Shown here: piece by piece, positions 24,376-36,049 of the stretch
How the letters are laid out: each line of letters opens with the position of its first letter
Numbering within the stretch: the first letter of the stretch is position 1
Assembly (NCBI GenBank): GCA_964017235.1
Contig: OZ024927.1
Location: 56,797,293 to 56,861,292, forward strand
Length of the DNA stretch: 64,000 nucleotides
DNA from: Sabellastarte sp. h YS-2021
Lineage: Eukaryota > Annelida > Polychaeta > Sabellida > Sabellidae
Direction of reading: 5' to 3'
Notes under the pieces: generated by a model
Seen by the model: only the letters and a program-made list of their open reading frames with translations
What the model was told of the DNA's origin: nothing
Database searches by the model: none
Position numbers and translations under genes: made by a program

Positions 24376-26784
24376 CGGGTGTAAAATGTGTGTCCAAAGT
24401 ATTGATTCTTTGCTTCATGTGTGAAATCTTAATTTTGCCTGTGTAAAATTCAGAGCAACATTTCCATAGACTGTAATTTGGAGTCAGTTGCTTGAGTTTT
24501 TAAACCTGATTACTCACCTAAACTTCACTTTGCAAGTGAAACCAGGCAAATACAACATCCTGGATATAAAGGTGGTTGTTGGTTTGTGGCTGAATTAGAA
24601 GTTGACTTGATAAGTGGTTGATAAAGCTTTATACATAAATGGGGAAACCAACTCGTAATGCTACACATTGTCAGGATTCAAACATCATTGAACCAACTAT
24701 ATTTCCTTTACCTTGCCGTTTCTGACCGATCTATAGCTGACATGGCAAACGGCTTTGTAGGTAAAGGCCATTGGTCATTTCCACAACCTCTCCTGAAAAT
24801 GGGTTTCATTTTTTTAACAAGAGGACATGGTGTATAATGTATGTTTAAAAATGTTCCATAGCCAAATATTTCCATACAATAGCCTGGATTAAGTGGCAAC
24901 AGGATTGTAAGAAAACGAGCCAAATCTAAAAGCAACAAATATCACTATAACAAAGTCTATATCAGCTTTTCAGGGAAAGGTGTGTCAATACCATATAGTG
25001 TTCAGCAAATGTAAGATGCTATACAACCTTCCACAAGTGGCCAAGTAAACCTCAAAAGCTGCCAACCACTGACACAGAAAGGCTGCTCGGTAAAACTGCT
25101 TTGTATTTGTTGCATTTACTAGGATTTGTTTTAATATTGCTTGAAATACATTCTATAAGTTCTATCACAAAGGGTAGTTGAAAGAATGGTGGAAATCAGT
25201 GTATACAAGTTGGTCAAGATTTGGCACTGTAAACTACTGGGAATGGTCATGTAATTACGTACTTTTCTAATTCCAATCATTGGTCGACAATAAAGCCGTC
25301 TTGAATTTGGGTGACAAGGGTATTACTGTCTTGTTTGTGTATAGTGGCTTAAAAAAGTAGGAAGCTGATAATAAATTATACAGGAAATGACTAACAGATT
25401 CAAGGGTCATAAAGAACACTACACAAGATATCTTTTATTTTCTTTAATTTATTAGTAATAGTTTGCTTTTTATTATACATCTACAAATTGTGACATACAA
25501 CAATACTCTTTGTATCTAATCTTTATTAACAACTATGATACATATATTAATAAAAATTCGGTGCTTTACAACAGGATACATATATCAATAAACATTCGTT
25601 ATTTTACAATTGTTATTTTACATATCACTTCTCATTCCTTCTCTATTCCCTCAATTTATACTCTGACTTGTATACTTTTGAAAGGTGTTTCATTCAGATA
25701 AGGTATTTATAAATTACATTTCCGGTAGACAATAAATCCCACATTCTCCATACATTAATTTGAAAATATGAGTATTTGTCGAGTCTTTTGGACAAAAAAA
25801 AGGGTGAAATATATACAGAAAGTGTTAATCACTCATTGAGATGCACTAAAATCAGGGAATAATTTATTAATTTATTTGTTGGTTAGAATCCAAATAATTC
25901 CTTCTTGTATTCTTCAAGTAGCACTTCAGAAACTTTTTAAATGCCATTCTTTATATTATAAATATGTGAAAAATTCATGAATTTTTACCAAAAAAAGCAG
26001 CTCTGATACTTCTAACAACAGTGGAAGTATAAATGATTGGAAGCAACTACATCACAGGCTGTGGAATAAATTGTATCATATAAATGGTATAAACTACTGG
26101 TATATCATGTATAAATTCTAGTATATTTGAAGTCTATACAAAACAGCCTAGCTAGGTATTCTTTGTAAAACTCCAAGAACACTCACATCACTTCAATTTT
26201 CCATAAGAATTCACTGGCACAATATTGGTCAATGTTTAAGGTGGCCATTTTCGTTGAAAAATTCCTGAAATCAACACCCTCACAGTACCTTGACCCGACT
26301 ACTTGTCCAAGTCTACGGAACACAAGATGCAGTATAGTACCATTATCTTAATAACTTATAATGTGATGCTATAAAGCTCTGGAATGAATTACCTGTAGAT
26401 AGTCACATTGCCACCTGATTGACCTACATTTGATAAAACCTAATAAAGTACTGAAGTCGTATGCTATAGCACCAGTATTGGCATTATCATCCATATACCC
26501 CTAAAACATGTTAAATGTGTGTAAACATCACCCTTTTGAACAAAATGCAAAGGGCAGATTGTTTCAAATAGTTTTATAGATATTTAAATTTCTCCCACTC
26601 AACTTAATCTTAAAGTATGTAATTTTAGCCTTGCTGAACAAATATGAAACCACAGATTAAAAAGGGATTTTCTCAATTTTAGAGAAGTTTCAACTTGAAG
26701 GTTTATGATTGGCTAAGAATGTGGCAGATACATTTAATTGGTTATCTGTTTGTAAGGTAATGTATTTTTTTATCAGGACAAATT
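24376..26784. other. Intergenic, no gene or clear repeat seen
   Basis: AT-rich 2.4 kb with only short random frames, the longest lacking any recognisable motif. It separates the R1 copy from DIRS-A. Confidence 0.55.
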
Positions 26785-26805
26785 TGAAAATTTTAATTAC
26801 TTACC

Positions 26806-26945
26806 ATGTGGGACTTAATGCTGTTCTCGGGTTGCCACACCCGTGCCAACGTCTTAGAAAAAAACGACAGTTCTTGTTAGCCGCAGGATATACTGGTAGT
26901 TGTCGTCACGTGATAACTTCTGACCAATCGCCCTACTTTCTCGTT
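26806..26945 (+). repeat. DIRS-A left inverted terminal repeat
   Basis: ACCATGTGGGACTTAATGCT to TACTTTCTCGTTG; inverted match to about 35157-35298 with a handful of differences. The 20 bases outside it (26785-26804, TGAAAATTTTAATTACTTA) are complementary to the internal region at 27048-27068 and so belong to the element. Confidence 0.9.
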
Positions 26946-27009
26946 GAAATTTTCTAAAACCTACCCCTCAGCTGTAAACAGCGGGGAGGCAGGGGTGGGA
27001 CTCTTCTAA

Positions 27010-27107
27010 GTCCCACATGGTAAGCTTATAGCTTATAAAAGCTACATTTAAGTAATTAAAATTTTCAATTTTATTACGCTACAATAGCTTTCCATGTGGG
27101 ACTTATG
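27010..27107. repeat. DIRS-A internal complementary region
   Basis: Its left part (AAGTAATTAAAATTTTCAA, to about 27068) is the reverse complement of the far left end. Its right part (TTTTATTACGCTACAATAGC.. to 27107) is the reverse complement of the far right end at 35278-35320. The two halves abut, as in DIRS1, where this region is proposed to template closure of a circle. Confidence 0.88.
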
Positions 27108-27498
27108 CTGAATTCAACCGCCCGGTGGCGGGATTACAGCTGAGACTGGAAGATAGGTAATTTTTTCTAAGATTTGAATTAATATATATAGAAATAGTGA
27201 TAGAAATACCAGTCTGAGTCCCATTTACAGTGCCCCGATCCCGAAGACTGGGCCTGTAAAGAGCCAAAAACCTAAGTAGAATGAAGGACAGTGCTAAAAA
27301 CTGTCTAGATGTTTGATTGTAGGACGGAAGTGCAGCAGTGCTCACTTCGAGGTCTAAGGGTCCCTTCACGAGTGACAGACCAGCCCAATGGTTGGAAATC
27401 TCAAAAATTTTTGTCACCTGAATATGAGATTAATGATAACTTAATAAGTCCTTAATACAAATTACTTGATAAACTAAAAAACAAAAATGACCTTACCC

Positions 27499-28560
27499 TT
27501 AACATCTTGAAGGTAAAGGAATACCTAGATCCTGGGAGAGACTCCTGAAGACTTGGTTGTAGCGGATGTGGCCCCCCCCCCCTTTTTCTTTCCAAGGACA
27601 ACTGGTCTGAGGGGAAGGATCTAGGACTTGTTGTGCCGCCACTACGGGTCCCAGATACATATTGTTGTCGGTGTCTGACCAAGTAAGGTCTTTTAGGTAA
27701 AAATTTGTACAGGTGTTGTGAGCTTTGCAGTGACAGGCTTGCATGATTTGGTCCACCGATACCCCACCGTAAAAGGCCTTAGAGGCCGTGAAGGCCCGGA
27801 TGTCATACGCTTTAACTTGGACCAAGTCCAAGGCTTGTTGATCTGCTTGTTTGTAACAAAGTAGGATGGTTTGTTTCAACCAGGAAGAGATAGTAGCGGG
27901 TCTGATGTCTGAGGTATGTCCTTTCTTAAAGGAGATGAAAAGGAGGGAACGAGACCCTCTCAGGTCTTTGGTTCGGTCCAGATGGTACCTCAGGGCCCGC
28001 AAGGGACACAGGGTCCTGTCTTCTTTAAATTGTCTATCTACAATGGTATTCAAAGCAGGAATAGTCACCGGAGACACACTTTGACAACCTTCTCTTGCTA
28101 GTTGGTTTTTGGCTATGAAATCAGAGGAAGGGAACAAGGCGACCTTTTCCCATTGGCCTAGATTAGATACTTTGTTTGCGACCCAGGCATGGATTTCGCT
28201 GCGGCGTTTGCCGGAGGCCAAAGCTAGCAAGAAAGCAGTTTTGAGAGTAAGATGTTTGAGGTCTGTGTCTTTCATGGGCTCAAAGGGTGCTTTTGTGAGC
28301 TCGTTGAGGACAACAGAGAGGTTCCACTTAGGTAAATTTCTGGAACTTTTCCCTGTGAAAACTGGAGAGTAACCTATGAAGGTCTGCATTATGTGCAATA
28401 TGGTGGGCCGTTGGGCCCAAAGTGTCAACGATTGCAGTCCTGTAACCATCAATGGTCGAGGGGCGCCTATTTAGGTCTCGGTACAGGTACATGAAAAAAT
28501 CTTTCCCAGATGCAGTGGAGAAATCCACCGAATTTTCTCTGCACCATTTTTCAAATAGGG
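27499..28560 (-). pseudogene. DIRS-A tyrosine recombinase, frameshifted
   Basis: The N-terminal part (YKSKWALFEKWC, RPSTIDGYRTAIVDTLG) lies in one frame down to about 28370. The catalytic part continues in another frame from about 28350 to 27499 (LASGKRRSEIHAW, VKAYDIRAFTASKAF, NTCTNFYLKDLTW), so a frameshift splits it. The recombinase pattern R..HxxR..Y is incomplete: the first His of HxxR is Tyr (AYDIR) where DIRS-B has AHDVR. Expected role: integration of the circular DNA intermediate. Inactive as it stands. Confidence 0.85.
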
Positions 28561-29600
28561 CCCACTTTGACTTGTAGATGGTCCTTTTTGATGACCGCTG
28601 AGGAGCAGCAATTCTCTCTGCCACCTCCACAGAGAAGCCTTGTTCTTGGAGTTGTCCGCTCCTAGACACCAGGCGTGGAGGTTCAGCTGTTGTGGGTTGT
28701 TGTGGAACACATACTTGTGGGACTGTTTGAGTAGGGTCGTTGACACTGGGAGTTGTAGTGGGATCTCTGTTCCGAGCTGCACTAGGTCCCAAAACCAGAG
28801 CATCCCTGGCCAGCCTGGGGCTATTACGATGATCAGGCAATGACATTGCTTGATCTTTTGGATCACCTTGTGAAGGAGAGCCATAGGAGGGTAAGCATAG
28901 GCCGTGAGGTTCGTCCAGTTTATGTTTAGAGCATCTATGTCCCAAGCCTTCGGGTCTGGGACAGGAGATACGTACAGTGGAAGTTTGTGGTTCAGGTGAG
29001 TGGCAAATAAGTCTACATGAGGTGTGAACCACTTCTGGCAGATCTGTTTGAACACCTGTAGATGCAGAGACCATTCTGTTGTCTGCACTTGGTTGGACCT
29101 GGACAGAAGGTCGGCCATCACATTCAGGCACCCTGGAATGTGCCTGGCTTTCAATGTTATGTGGTAGTGATGGCACCAGGTCATGATCTTCCACAGGAGA
29201 GCACACATCTCTGCTGAGTGAGTTCATCCTTGTTTGTTGATATAGGCTACCACTGTTGAGTTGTGCGTCGCAACCAGCACTGTTTGGTTCTGGCACTGGT
29301 CCTTGAAGTCTCGAAGGGCCAGGGAGACCGCCTTGAATTCTAGGACATTTATGTGTAGCCTTTTTTCCCGATCTGACCACAGACCCTTTGTAGAATTTTG
29401 ATCTAAGTGAGCCCCCCAACCTTCGTTTGAGGCGTCGGTAAAGAGTTGGATACTGTGGTCTTTAGGATGAAGGTCTGCACCTTTCATCACATTTGAGGGA
29501 TTTTGCCACCAATCTAGGTGGGCTGCAATGGCTTCTGTCCAAGGAAGGAGGTTGTCCAGCGACTGAGGATATCTCCAGTGCTCCTTGACATGAACTGAAA
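28471..29600 (-). pseudogene. DIRS-A RNase H and DLFAT (methyltransferase-position) domain, broken
   Basis: RNase H is seen as LFTDASNEGWGAHL, INVLEFKAVSLALRDF and VATHNSTVVAYINKQG, where His replaces the catalytic Asp found in DIRS-B (ATDNTT). A stop near 29222 interrupts it. After this come MCALLWKIMTWC, LKARHIPGCLNVMADLLSR and the DLFATHLNHKLPLYVSPVPD region. That last block sits where DIRS/PAT elements carry their methyltransferase-like domain; I do not see enough to prove the activity. Confidence 0.8.
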
Positions 29601-30500
29601 GGGCCTCATGTGAAGGCGTCCCTCCAGGACCATTTTCTCCGTTGAGGCTAGCAACCCAATTAGCGACATCAAACATCTTGCAGTCAAAATTCGTTTTGAC
29701 TTGAGTTGTAGGATCAAATCCTGAAGCTTGAGCCATCTCTCTTGAGTGGGTTTTACAAGGGCTGAATCTAGATGGTATTCGTAGCCCACGAACGAAAACA
29801 CCTGAGTAGGTTTCAGTTCTGATTTTTCCTGATTTATTATCCACCCCAAGGACTGGGTTAGGTCTACCACCGCCTGAGTGTTCACTTGGGCTTCCTCCTG
29901 AGACTGGGACCTGATCAGCCAGTCGTCCAGGTATTGGTGAATTCTGAGTCCTCTTGACAGGGCCATTAGTTTCACCTCCTTTACAATCATTGTAAAGACC
30001 TGGGGGGCTGTGGCTAGTCCGAATGGGAGGGAGGTGAACTGGAACACCAGAGACTTGTAGCAAAACCTTAGGTATTTCCTTGAGTTTGGGCGGATGGGGA
30101 TGTGTAGGTAAGCGTCCGACAGATCTATCGACGATACCCACTCCCCTGGAATCAGGGAGGTCCTGATGGACTCTGGAGTTTCCATTTTGAACTTTTCTAC
30201 ATGTAGAAAAGTGTTGAGCCTGCTTAGGTCTATGACTGGCCTCCATCATTGATGAGGCTTGGCTACTAGGAACAGGCGACTGTAAAACCCGAGAGATTTT
30301 ACATTTTCCACCCTTTTGATTGTGTTCTTTGACAGGAGAGACTGGATACAAGTGGCCAAGGCTTGGTCTTTTTGCTGGGCCTTGTACTCTGACAGAATCA
30401 GAGGGAATCTGATCAAATTTGGCTTTGAAAGGAATGGCAGGACGTAGCCATTGGTGATAATGTTTAACACGTTTTGAGAACATTTGTTTGTTAGCCAGTC
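29514..30500 (-). pseudogene. DIRS-A reverse transcriptase with nonsense codon and frameshift
   Basis: Reverse transcriptase blocks: NGYVLPFL, SLGFYSRLFLVAKP, then a TGA at about 30243-30245 where DIRS-B has Arg (CGA to TGA fits CpG decay), WVSSIDLSDAYLHIPI (motif A), LPFGLATAPQVFT, and the catalytic RIHQYLDDWLIRS. The frame is lost near 29560 before RNase H. The overlapping +1 frame stays open over the whole RT region (29224-30483). Confidence 0.88.
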
Positions 30501-30570
30501 TCTCCTGAAAGAACAGAGGCGACCTCCTACTGGTGGACTGTCCCTTGATTAACGCTAACTGCCTTGCTTT

Positions 30571-30645
30571 ATGTTTAGATGCACCTTGGAGTCCATCAGT
30601 GATGGAGATTAAGCGCTATAAAAGTCCACATTAGATTAGATTAGA
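30571..30645 (+). mobile_element. Short L2-type 3' end (SINE or truncated LINE) with (ATTAG)n tail
   Basis: GATGCACCTTGGAGTCCATC, TGGAGATTAAGCGCTATAAA, ending CACATTAGATTAGATTAGAT. It closely resembles the 3' end of the L2-like element at 58690-58740 (GATGTTGCACCTTAGAGTCT.. AATTAAGCGCTATAAAAGT on the minus strand) but has a different tail repeat. It lies between DIRS-A and the L1/Tx1-like fragment, in opposite orientation to both. Confidence 0.6.
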
Positions 30646-32870
30646 TTCTTTTATTTTTTGTCTCCATTCTTTGGGAATTGCACTGATGATTGAATTATAT
30701 GACAGTTGAGTCAACTTTGTATCTAGTGATAAATTTAAAATATCTTTATTCAAAATTTTGCCATTTTGGTCTAGAATATGTCTAACTTTGATATTGTAAC
30801 CAAATTTATTTTGAAACTGGCTCAAAGAGATAGATTTTTCAGCTATGGTTATATTTTTATTGTACAAGATATATTCATTTAATATTTCTTCAGTACTATT
30901 TGGATCAGTCCCATAAAAATTGTACCAGCTTTCTAATACTTGTTTATGAAATGACGACATGTCATTTTTAACAATCTGAGATAAACTAACTTTTTTTGTT
31001 TAGCATATTTTTTTCTAAAGATAACATTTTGTAGAATAACAGTTTCCAGTCTGTATCTTCATTTGTACAAAGTCTTTTAATCCAGCTAATTTTAGCTGCT
31101 GTATGCATATAGAATATACATCAACCATTTTCAAGCCTCCTAGTTCAATTGGAGCAACTATAGTGTCTTTCTTTATAGTGCTCTATTTTTGGAGCTTTAT
31201 TCCTCCATAAAAATTTAAAAAGCATCTCATTAATTTGGTCAAGAATGTAGACTGGTACATAAATTAAATTGAATAAGAATAAGATTTGTGGTAATATCAG
31301 AGACTTCAGTATAGTTATTCTCCCTTTTAGTGACAGATTTCTAGAATTCCAGATGTCCAGTAATGTTTTCATCTTGTCAAGCCTAAGCTTAAAATTTAGA
31401 TCAACAATTTCATTTTTATCATTGGAAAACCAAATGCCCAATGTTTTAAAAGGTCCCTTTTTCATTCTTATTTGTTTTAATGTACATGGTATTTTAGGTT
31501 CTTTGAGAATGTTTGTACCAATTGGAATTATTTCTGTCTTTTCCAGATTCAGCTTTAATCCTGATATTTTTGAGAAACAATCAAAGTCATGAATGGCCTG
31601 TTATTCCTGCATGCATTCTGAAATAAGTGTGGTGTCATCAGCTAACATTTTTATTTTGAATTCGTTCCCATTTATACAAATACTATTTATATCTTTGTTG
31701 CATCCAATGTATATTGATATTACTTCAGCAACAAGTAAAAACAGCAGGGCTGATATAGGACAGCCTTGCCTAATACCACGAGTTAGTTTAAAATATTTAG
31801 AGTAGTATCCATTATTACCAACACAGCATGAAATATCATGATATATGATTTTAATCCAGCTTATAAAATCTGGGCCAAAATTGAAATGCTTTAAACTTTT
31901 TATTAAGAAAGGCCATTCTATTGAACCAAATGCCTTTTGAAAATCTAATAAGGTAATATATCCAGGAATTTTGTTTTTGACTGTATAGACCATCAAATCA
32001 GCTATTGTTCTTATGTTCTCTCCAATGTATCTGCCTGGTATATAGCTGACCTGGTCTGTATTAATTATATCCGGTAAAACTTTTTGTAGTCTGAGGGCCA
32101 GGGCTTTCGTTAAAATCTTATAATCTGTTTGTAATAGGGTTATAGGTCTCTAGTTTGATAAAAAGCGTACATCTTTGTTGCTTTTGGGAATAAGATTAAT
32201 CACTCCTCTTTTTTGTTCCTCACTTAGGGTATTATTTTGAAAAGAATATTGAAAGCTATCAAATAGTAATTCCTTTAGGTCAATCCAAAAAAATTTATAA
32301 AAATTTGTGGTAAAGCCATCTGATCCTGGAGACTTGTTATTTGGTAAAAGTTTTAGGGCCTTTGTACACTCCTCTAGTGATAGCATTTTATCACATTTTA
32401 ATCTATCTGATTCATTTAATTTTGGTATATTATTTTTTAGAAATTTTTCCTGACTACCAACAGAGTTCATTCCAGTTGTAGTGTACAATGTTTTATAAAA
32501 TAATACTTCTTCTTCAATAATATCTTCTAGTGATGTTAATTCTTTGTCTTCCTTAGTTATTAGTTTTCTGATGCATTTATTATTACAATTTCGTTTCTCT
32601 AGATTTAAAAAGTATTTTGTATTTTTTTCACCATCTTCCACCCATCTTGCCTTTGATCTAAAAATGATTCCATTATTCTTTTTTCTAATTAAACTTTCCC
32701 ATTCTTCTTTACATTGCAAATAGGTTGTGTAACTCTCTTTATTATCAGATTTTAGGTTTTGTTCTAAATGATTTAGTTTTTTGGTCAATTCTGTTTCATA
32801 GTTTTTGTCTTGCTTTGCTTTTTTACTTGCATAACTTATAGTGTGACTTCTAATATCACATTGAGACTTG
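30646..32870 (-). mobile_element. 5'-truncated L1/Tx1-like LINE inserted in DIRS-A gag
   Basis: RT-type non-LTR motifs in order on the minus strand: ARWVEDGEKNTKYFLNLEK, NNKSPGSDGFTTNFYKFFW, LIPKSNKDVRFLSN then a TAG where NWRPITLL is expected, LLDFQKAFGSIEWPF, GIRQGCPISALLFLLVAEVI, MLADDTTLISECMQE then another stop, GIWFSNDKNEI, and a C-terminal segment to 30631. No endonuclease domain is present. Same orientation as the host element. About 450 bases of DIRS-A gag appear to be missing at the site. Confidence 0.8.
31601..32840 (-). pseudogene. LINE reverse transcriptase fragments (L1/Tx1-like)
   Basis: Palm-domain motifs as listed for the element; the polymerase ADD is present in LADDTTLI. 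Stops at 32147-32149 and about 31598 break the frame. The frame upstream of 32870 runs unbroken into DIRS-A gag, so the 465-codon frame 33547-32150 is a chance chimera of gag and LINE created by the insertion, not a designed fusion. Confidence 0.75.
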
Positions 32871-34766
32871 ATCTTCTTGACAGTTGACTTAATGCTATGT
32901 TGACACTTCTCTAGGGAAGCATTGCAAGAAGAAGAAGTTTTGGCAAAGGCAGTGGTGAAATTGAGGGTTGAGATATTTTGTCTAGCCTGATGCTCCAATT
33001 CTTTGAGAACTGGAAGGGGGACCTTTCCCATAGGGGCCCCAGAGGGTTTAGGAGTAATACAGATCTTGGCAAAGTCTGTATTCAACTCTTGAATTTTATC
33101 CTGAAAACAGGGCTGTCCCACCCTGTACCACTTAGAAGTGGAAGGAGGAGGTTTGACATATTTACCCTCAGGTAAATTAGCAGCCTTAAAGTCATGTTGA
33201 AATTTATCAAAGGCGTCCTTGATAACTGAGCTGAGGGGCAGAATAGAGGAAGGACCTCTAGGTCTGAGCTCTTGACGGCCTTTTTCATCATCCAGACCCA
33301 TCACTGAAGTTGAAGATCTAGGCATAGACTCCCTGGGGTCAGGGAGGGAAAGGATACGCCTAAAAGTGTCGACCTCTTCAGCGTACTGTGAGGGCATGTC
33401 AGACAGAGATACTTCCCTATAATAAGGGGGGTCTGGATCATGTTGTGGAAGGTCTTGATCAGAAACAGCCCCTGAGGGCTGATGCTGCGTTCTTACCGGC
33501 CGTAAACACGACTTCACAGCCTGTAAATTTGTCAAGAACGGTCTCACAGGTGGTATATACCACTGGTGAGTTGGGTGTCACCAGAAACTTTCCAAACTTT
33601 GACCTTCACCTCTAGTGACAACAAAGATGCAGAATACATGTGCTTTTGTTATAAAAAACCTGCTAAATGAACTGTTTCGGTACTCGGGATTTTGATAAAT
33701 AACCTCAGAAAACGAATAACCAATGAAATATATATCTTTTGTATGGTGGATAGCGAAGTATTGTGATTTCTTTAATTTCTTTCTCTTTGTCATTTGTGTT
33801 TGTTTACATCCACACATAAATACACCAGCGGTAAATTGTGAAGAACGGTCAAAACTTTCCACTGGTGGGTACCAACTCACAGGTCGTGTGCACGGGCTCT
33901 CTGAATGCAGCATGAGCCCTAGAGGGCTTAGAAGACCTGTGTCTGGTTGAAGGGGACTGATCCTCCCCTGAAGAAGATGACACATATCTGGACCTTGACT
34001 TGTGTTTACTCTTATCAGAGTGCTTTTTAGGTTTGGTAGAAGGGATCCGAGGTTCATCGGATTCCTCATATGGTTGGTCCGAGGCAGATCCCGGATCAAT
34101 TTCCTGCCTACTACGAGAGTGGCTTTGCTTTTTGGGTGCGTACGAGACCTCTTTCGATGGTAGTTCAGAGGAAGCAACGTACTGATCCGAGGGATCATGC
34201 TGGTCAAGTACTAGGCGAGGAGGGAGTGCTGGACCGTAGTCCACATCCATAGCCTCGGTTTGAATGTTAGTACTAGGTCTAGGAGGGGGTAGGTCCAGAT
34301 TTACAGCAGAATTACTGGAAGTACCAGGTTTGGAAGCAAGAAACAAGGTCTGATCCACCTCTGTTTGCTTTTTAGCAGTCAACTCCTCTCAAAGTGACTG
34401 AAAAGCTTCCAACATGGATGCCTGAAAGGAACCCATTTGTTGCTGTAAATGGATATTTAAGGAATCTCCCAGGGATTTTTCAAGATTTGTTTGAATTTTT
34501 TGTTGTAAAGCTGTACCTGGGGTGGGTGGGACAGACTTGGCTGGAGTTTTTAAAGATAAGGAACTGAAGGCAAGTGGGTGAGGACGGGGGTGGGTGGGGG
34601 GGGGGGGGGAGGTGAAAAGATTGTTAGCAGCACTCTCGAGGTCTGCATTTGAGCCAGTGAAGGAATCCCCGTCGCCTTCGCCCAAAAGATCGAGTTCATT
34701 ATCTTTGGAACTAGTTTCCGCCTTTTGTTTTTTAAGATAACGTTTCCTGTGCTGAATTTTCTTCAT
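32870..34766 (-). pseudogene. DIRS-A gag remnant
   Basis: Low-complexity charged/Ser/Pro-rich sequence with the block SKWYRVGQPCFQDKIQELNT, then LKELEHQARQNISTLNFTTA, which parallels DIRS-B gag (QQKWYSLVSDPQ, RRWEKAAREASTMCNQAAAF). A stop at 34386-34388, the insertion at about 33475-33925 and the LINE at 32870 disrupt it. Assignment rests on position and the alignment with DIRS-B. Confidence 0.7.
33472..33925. mobile_element. MITE-like insertion in DIRS-A gag
   Basis: Ends are inverted: CCCTGAGGGCTGATGCTGCG (from 33472) against GAATGCAGCATGAGCCC (33902-33918). Subterminal pieces also pair: AAGAACGGTC, CCACTGGTG and ACTCACAGG occur near both ends. No ORF of its own. The style resembles PIF/Harbinger MITEs, but I could not define a 3-bp duplication. 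Confidence 0.5.
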
Positions 34767-35156
34767 CTGTTAAAGATGCACAGATATCACAGGGAGTTTC
34801 GAAGGTGACACAGGGGTCATCACCCTTGCCAGCCTCCCTACAGGCAATAGTTGTGTAGGTCGAAACTAAAACAAAAATGTCGGCATTTCTGAGCCCTCGG
34901 TTTGTCTTTATTCGTTTGATGGAGAGACATTTTAAACGCGATAAAAGACGTGCAATGCAAAGTGCCTGTACCGAGGAAAACTCAAAACACGCGAAAGCAA
35001 GAAAATACTTATCCTGTCAAAATAAAAATTTTACAGAATGATCTATGTTATGTAATAAAAGAAATATCCAAAAAAGAACCTCCAACAATAAGTAAATGCT
35101 GAGAAATAAATGAAAATGTCTGTATATTTACAAACTGCTACCAGTCAACGTGGCCA

Positions 35157-35320
35157 ACGAGAAAGTAGGGCGATTGGTCAGAAGTTATCACGTGACGACA
35201 ACTACCAGTATATCCTGCTGCTAACAAGAACGGTCTTTTTTTCTAAGACGTTGGCCCGGGTGTGGCAACCCCAGAACAGCATTAAGTCCCACATGGTAAG
35301 CTATTGTAGCGTAATAAAAA
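35157..35320 (-). repeat. DIRS-A right inverted terminal repeat and terminus
   Basis: Reverse complement of 26806-26945; the outermost AAGCTATTGTAGCGTAATAA (35299-35318) is mirrored in the internal complementary region at 27069-27095, so the element ends at about 35320. Confidence 0.88.
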
Positions 35321-36049
35321 CTGGCGATTCAGATGTGGATTGTTAAATTCAATAAATATTATTGCATAATATTTTGAGATATGCCAATTTATGTTTATAT
35401 TGTGTCGCACATTATTGCCCATGCTCACTTAATCACTCAATTAATCACTTATCATCCAGGGTGTGCTATATGAACAGTTTTAGTATTTTTATTCAGTGGG
35501 ACTTCTTTTTATCTAAATCTCCATGACAACACGACTTTTCCACGGTTTATCCTTTTATCAGTCTTGGAATCTGTCAGTGCATATTTAAGGGCTATAAATG
35601 TCTGCTTAGATACAATCATATCTACATATATATTTCATCTTAAAACTCTAGCAATAGTATGCTTATGTAAATATTTGATCACAAGTGCATGATAACATTA
35701 TTGCTTGTTTTTCAACATATAGCTGAACAATAACAACAAAGCTAAAATATCATGCATATATGAGTGACCATATACTAACATCATTAAGTTGTTTTATTAA
35801 CTTCTTACATATACTTCAGTGGTACTTTATTAAAACAACTTACCGTACAAATTAATTATATATAAAGAAGAAAAGTGTTTTGATCATCCAAACAATAGCA
35901 ATTATAACATAGAATATCACAGCAATAAAAAAGAAACATCCAGTAGAAGTTAATACATGAATAAGGCCATTTTCTGAAATATTACCCAGGTACAAATTAA
36001 TTTAGAGGAGTTTAAATAGACATCTGGTTCAAACTAGAGGAATGCTTTT
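35321..36049. other. Intergenic, nothing recognised
   Basis: AT-rich flank between DIRS-A and the R5 repeat; no coding potential. Confidence 0.5.

Larger units (their letters stand above)
26785..35320 (-). mobile_element. DIRS-A: degenerate DIRS-type tyrosine-recombinase retrotransposon with nested insertions
   Basis: On the minus strand the order is right ITR, gag, RT, RNase H, DLFAT domain, tyrosine recombinase, internal complementary region, left ITR. The termini are inverted repeats (26809-26945 and about 35157-35298), and a short region at 27010-27107 holds sequences complementary to both outermost ends, the defining DIRS layout used for circular-intermediate formation. Coding regions carry stops and frameshifts, and a LINE and two smaller elements sit inside. 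By eye the ITRs differ at about 6 of 140 positions, so it is older than DIRS-B. Confidence 0.9.

Noticed and set aside
27452-30483. Plus-strand frames across DIRS-A
   Set aside because: Antisense shadows of the minus-strand element genes; no independent evidence.
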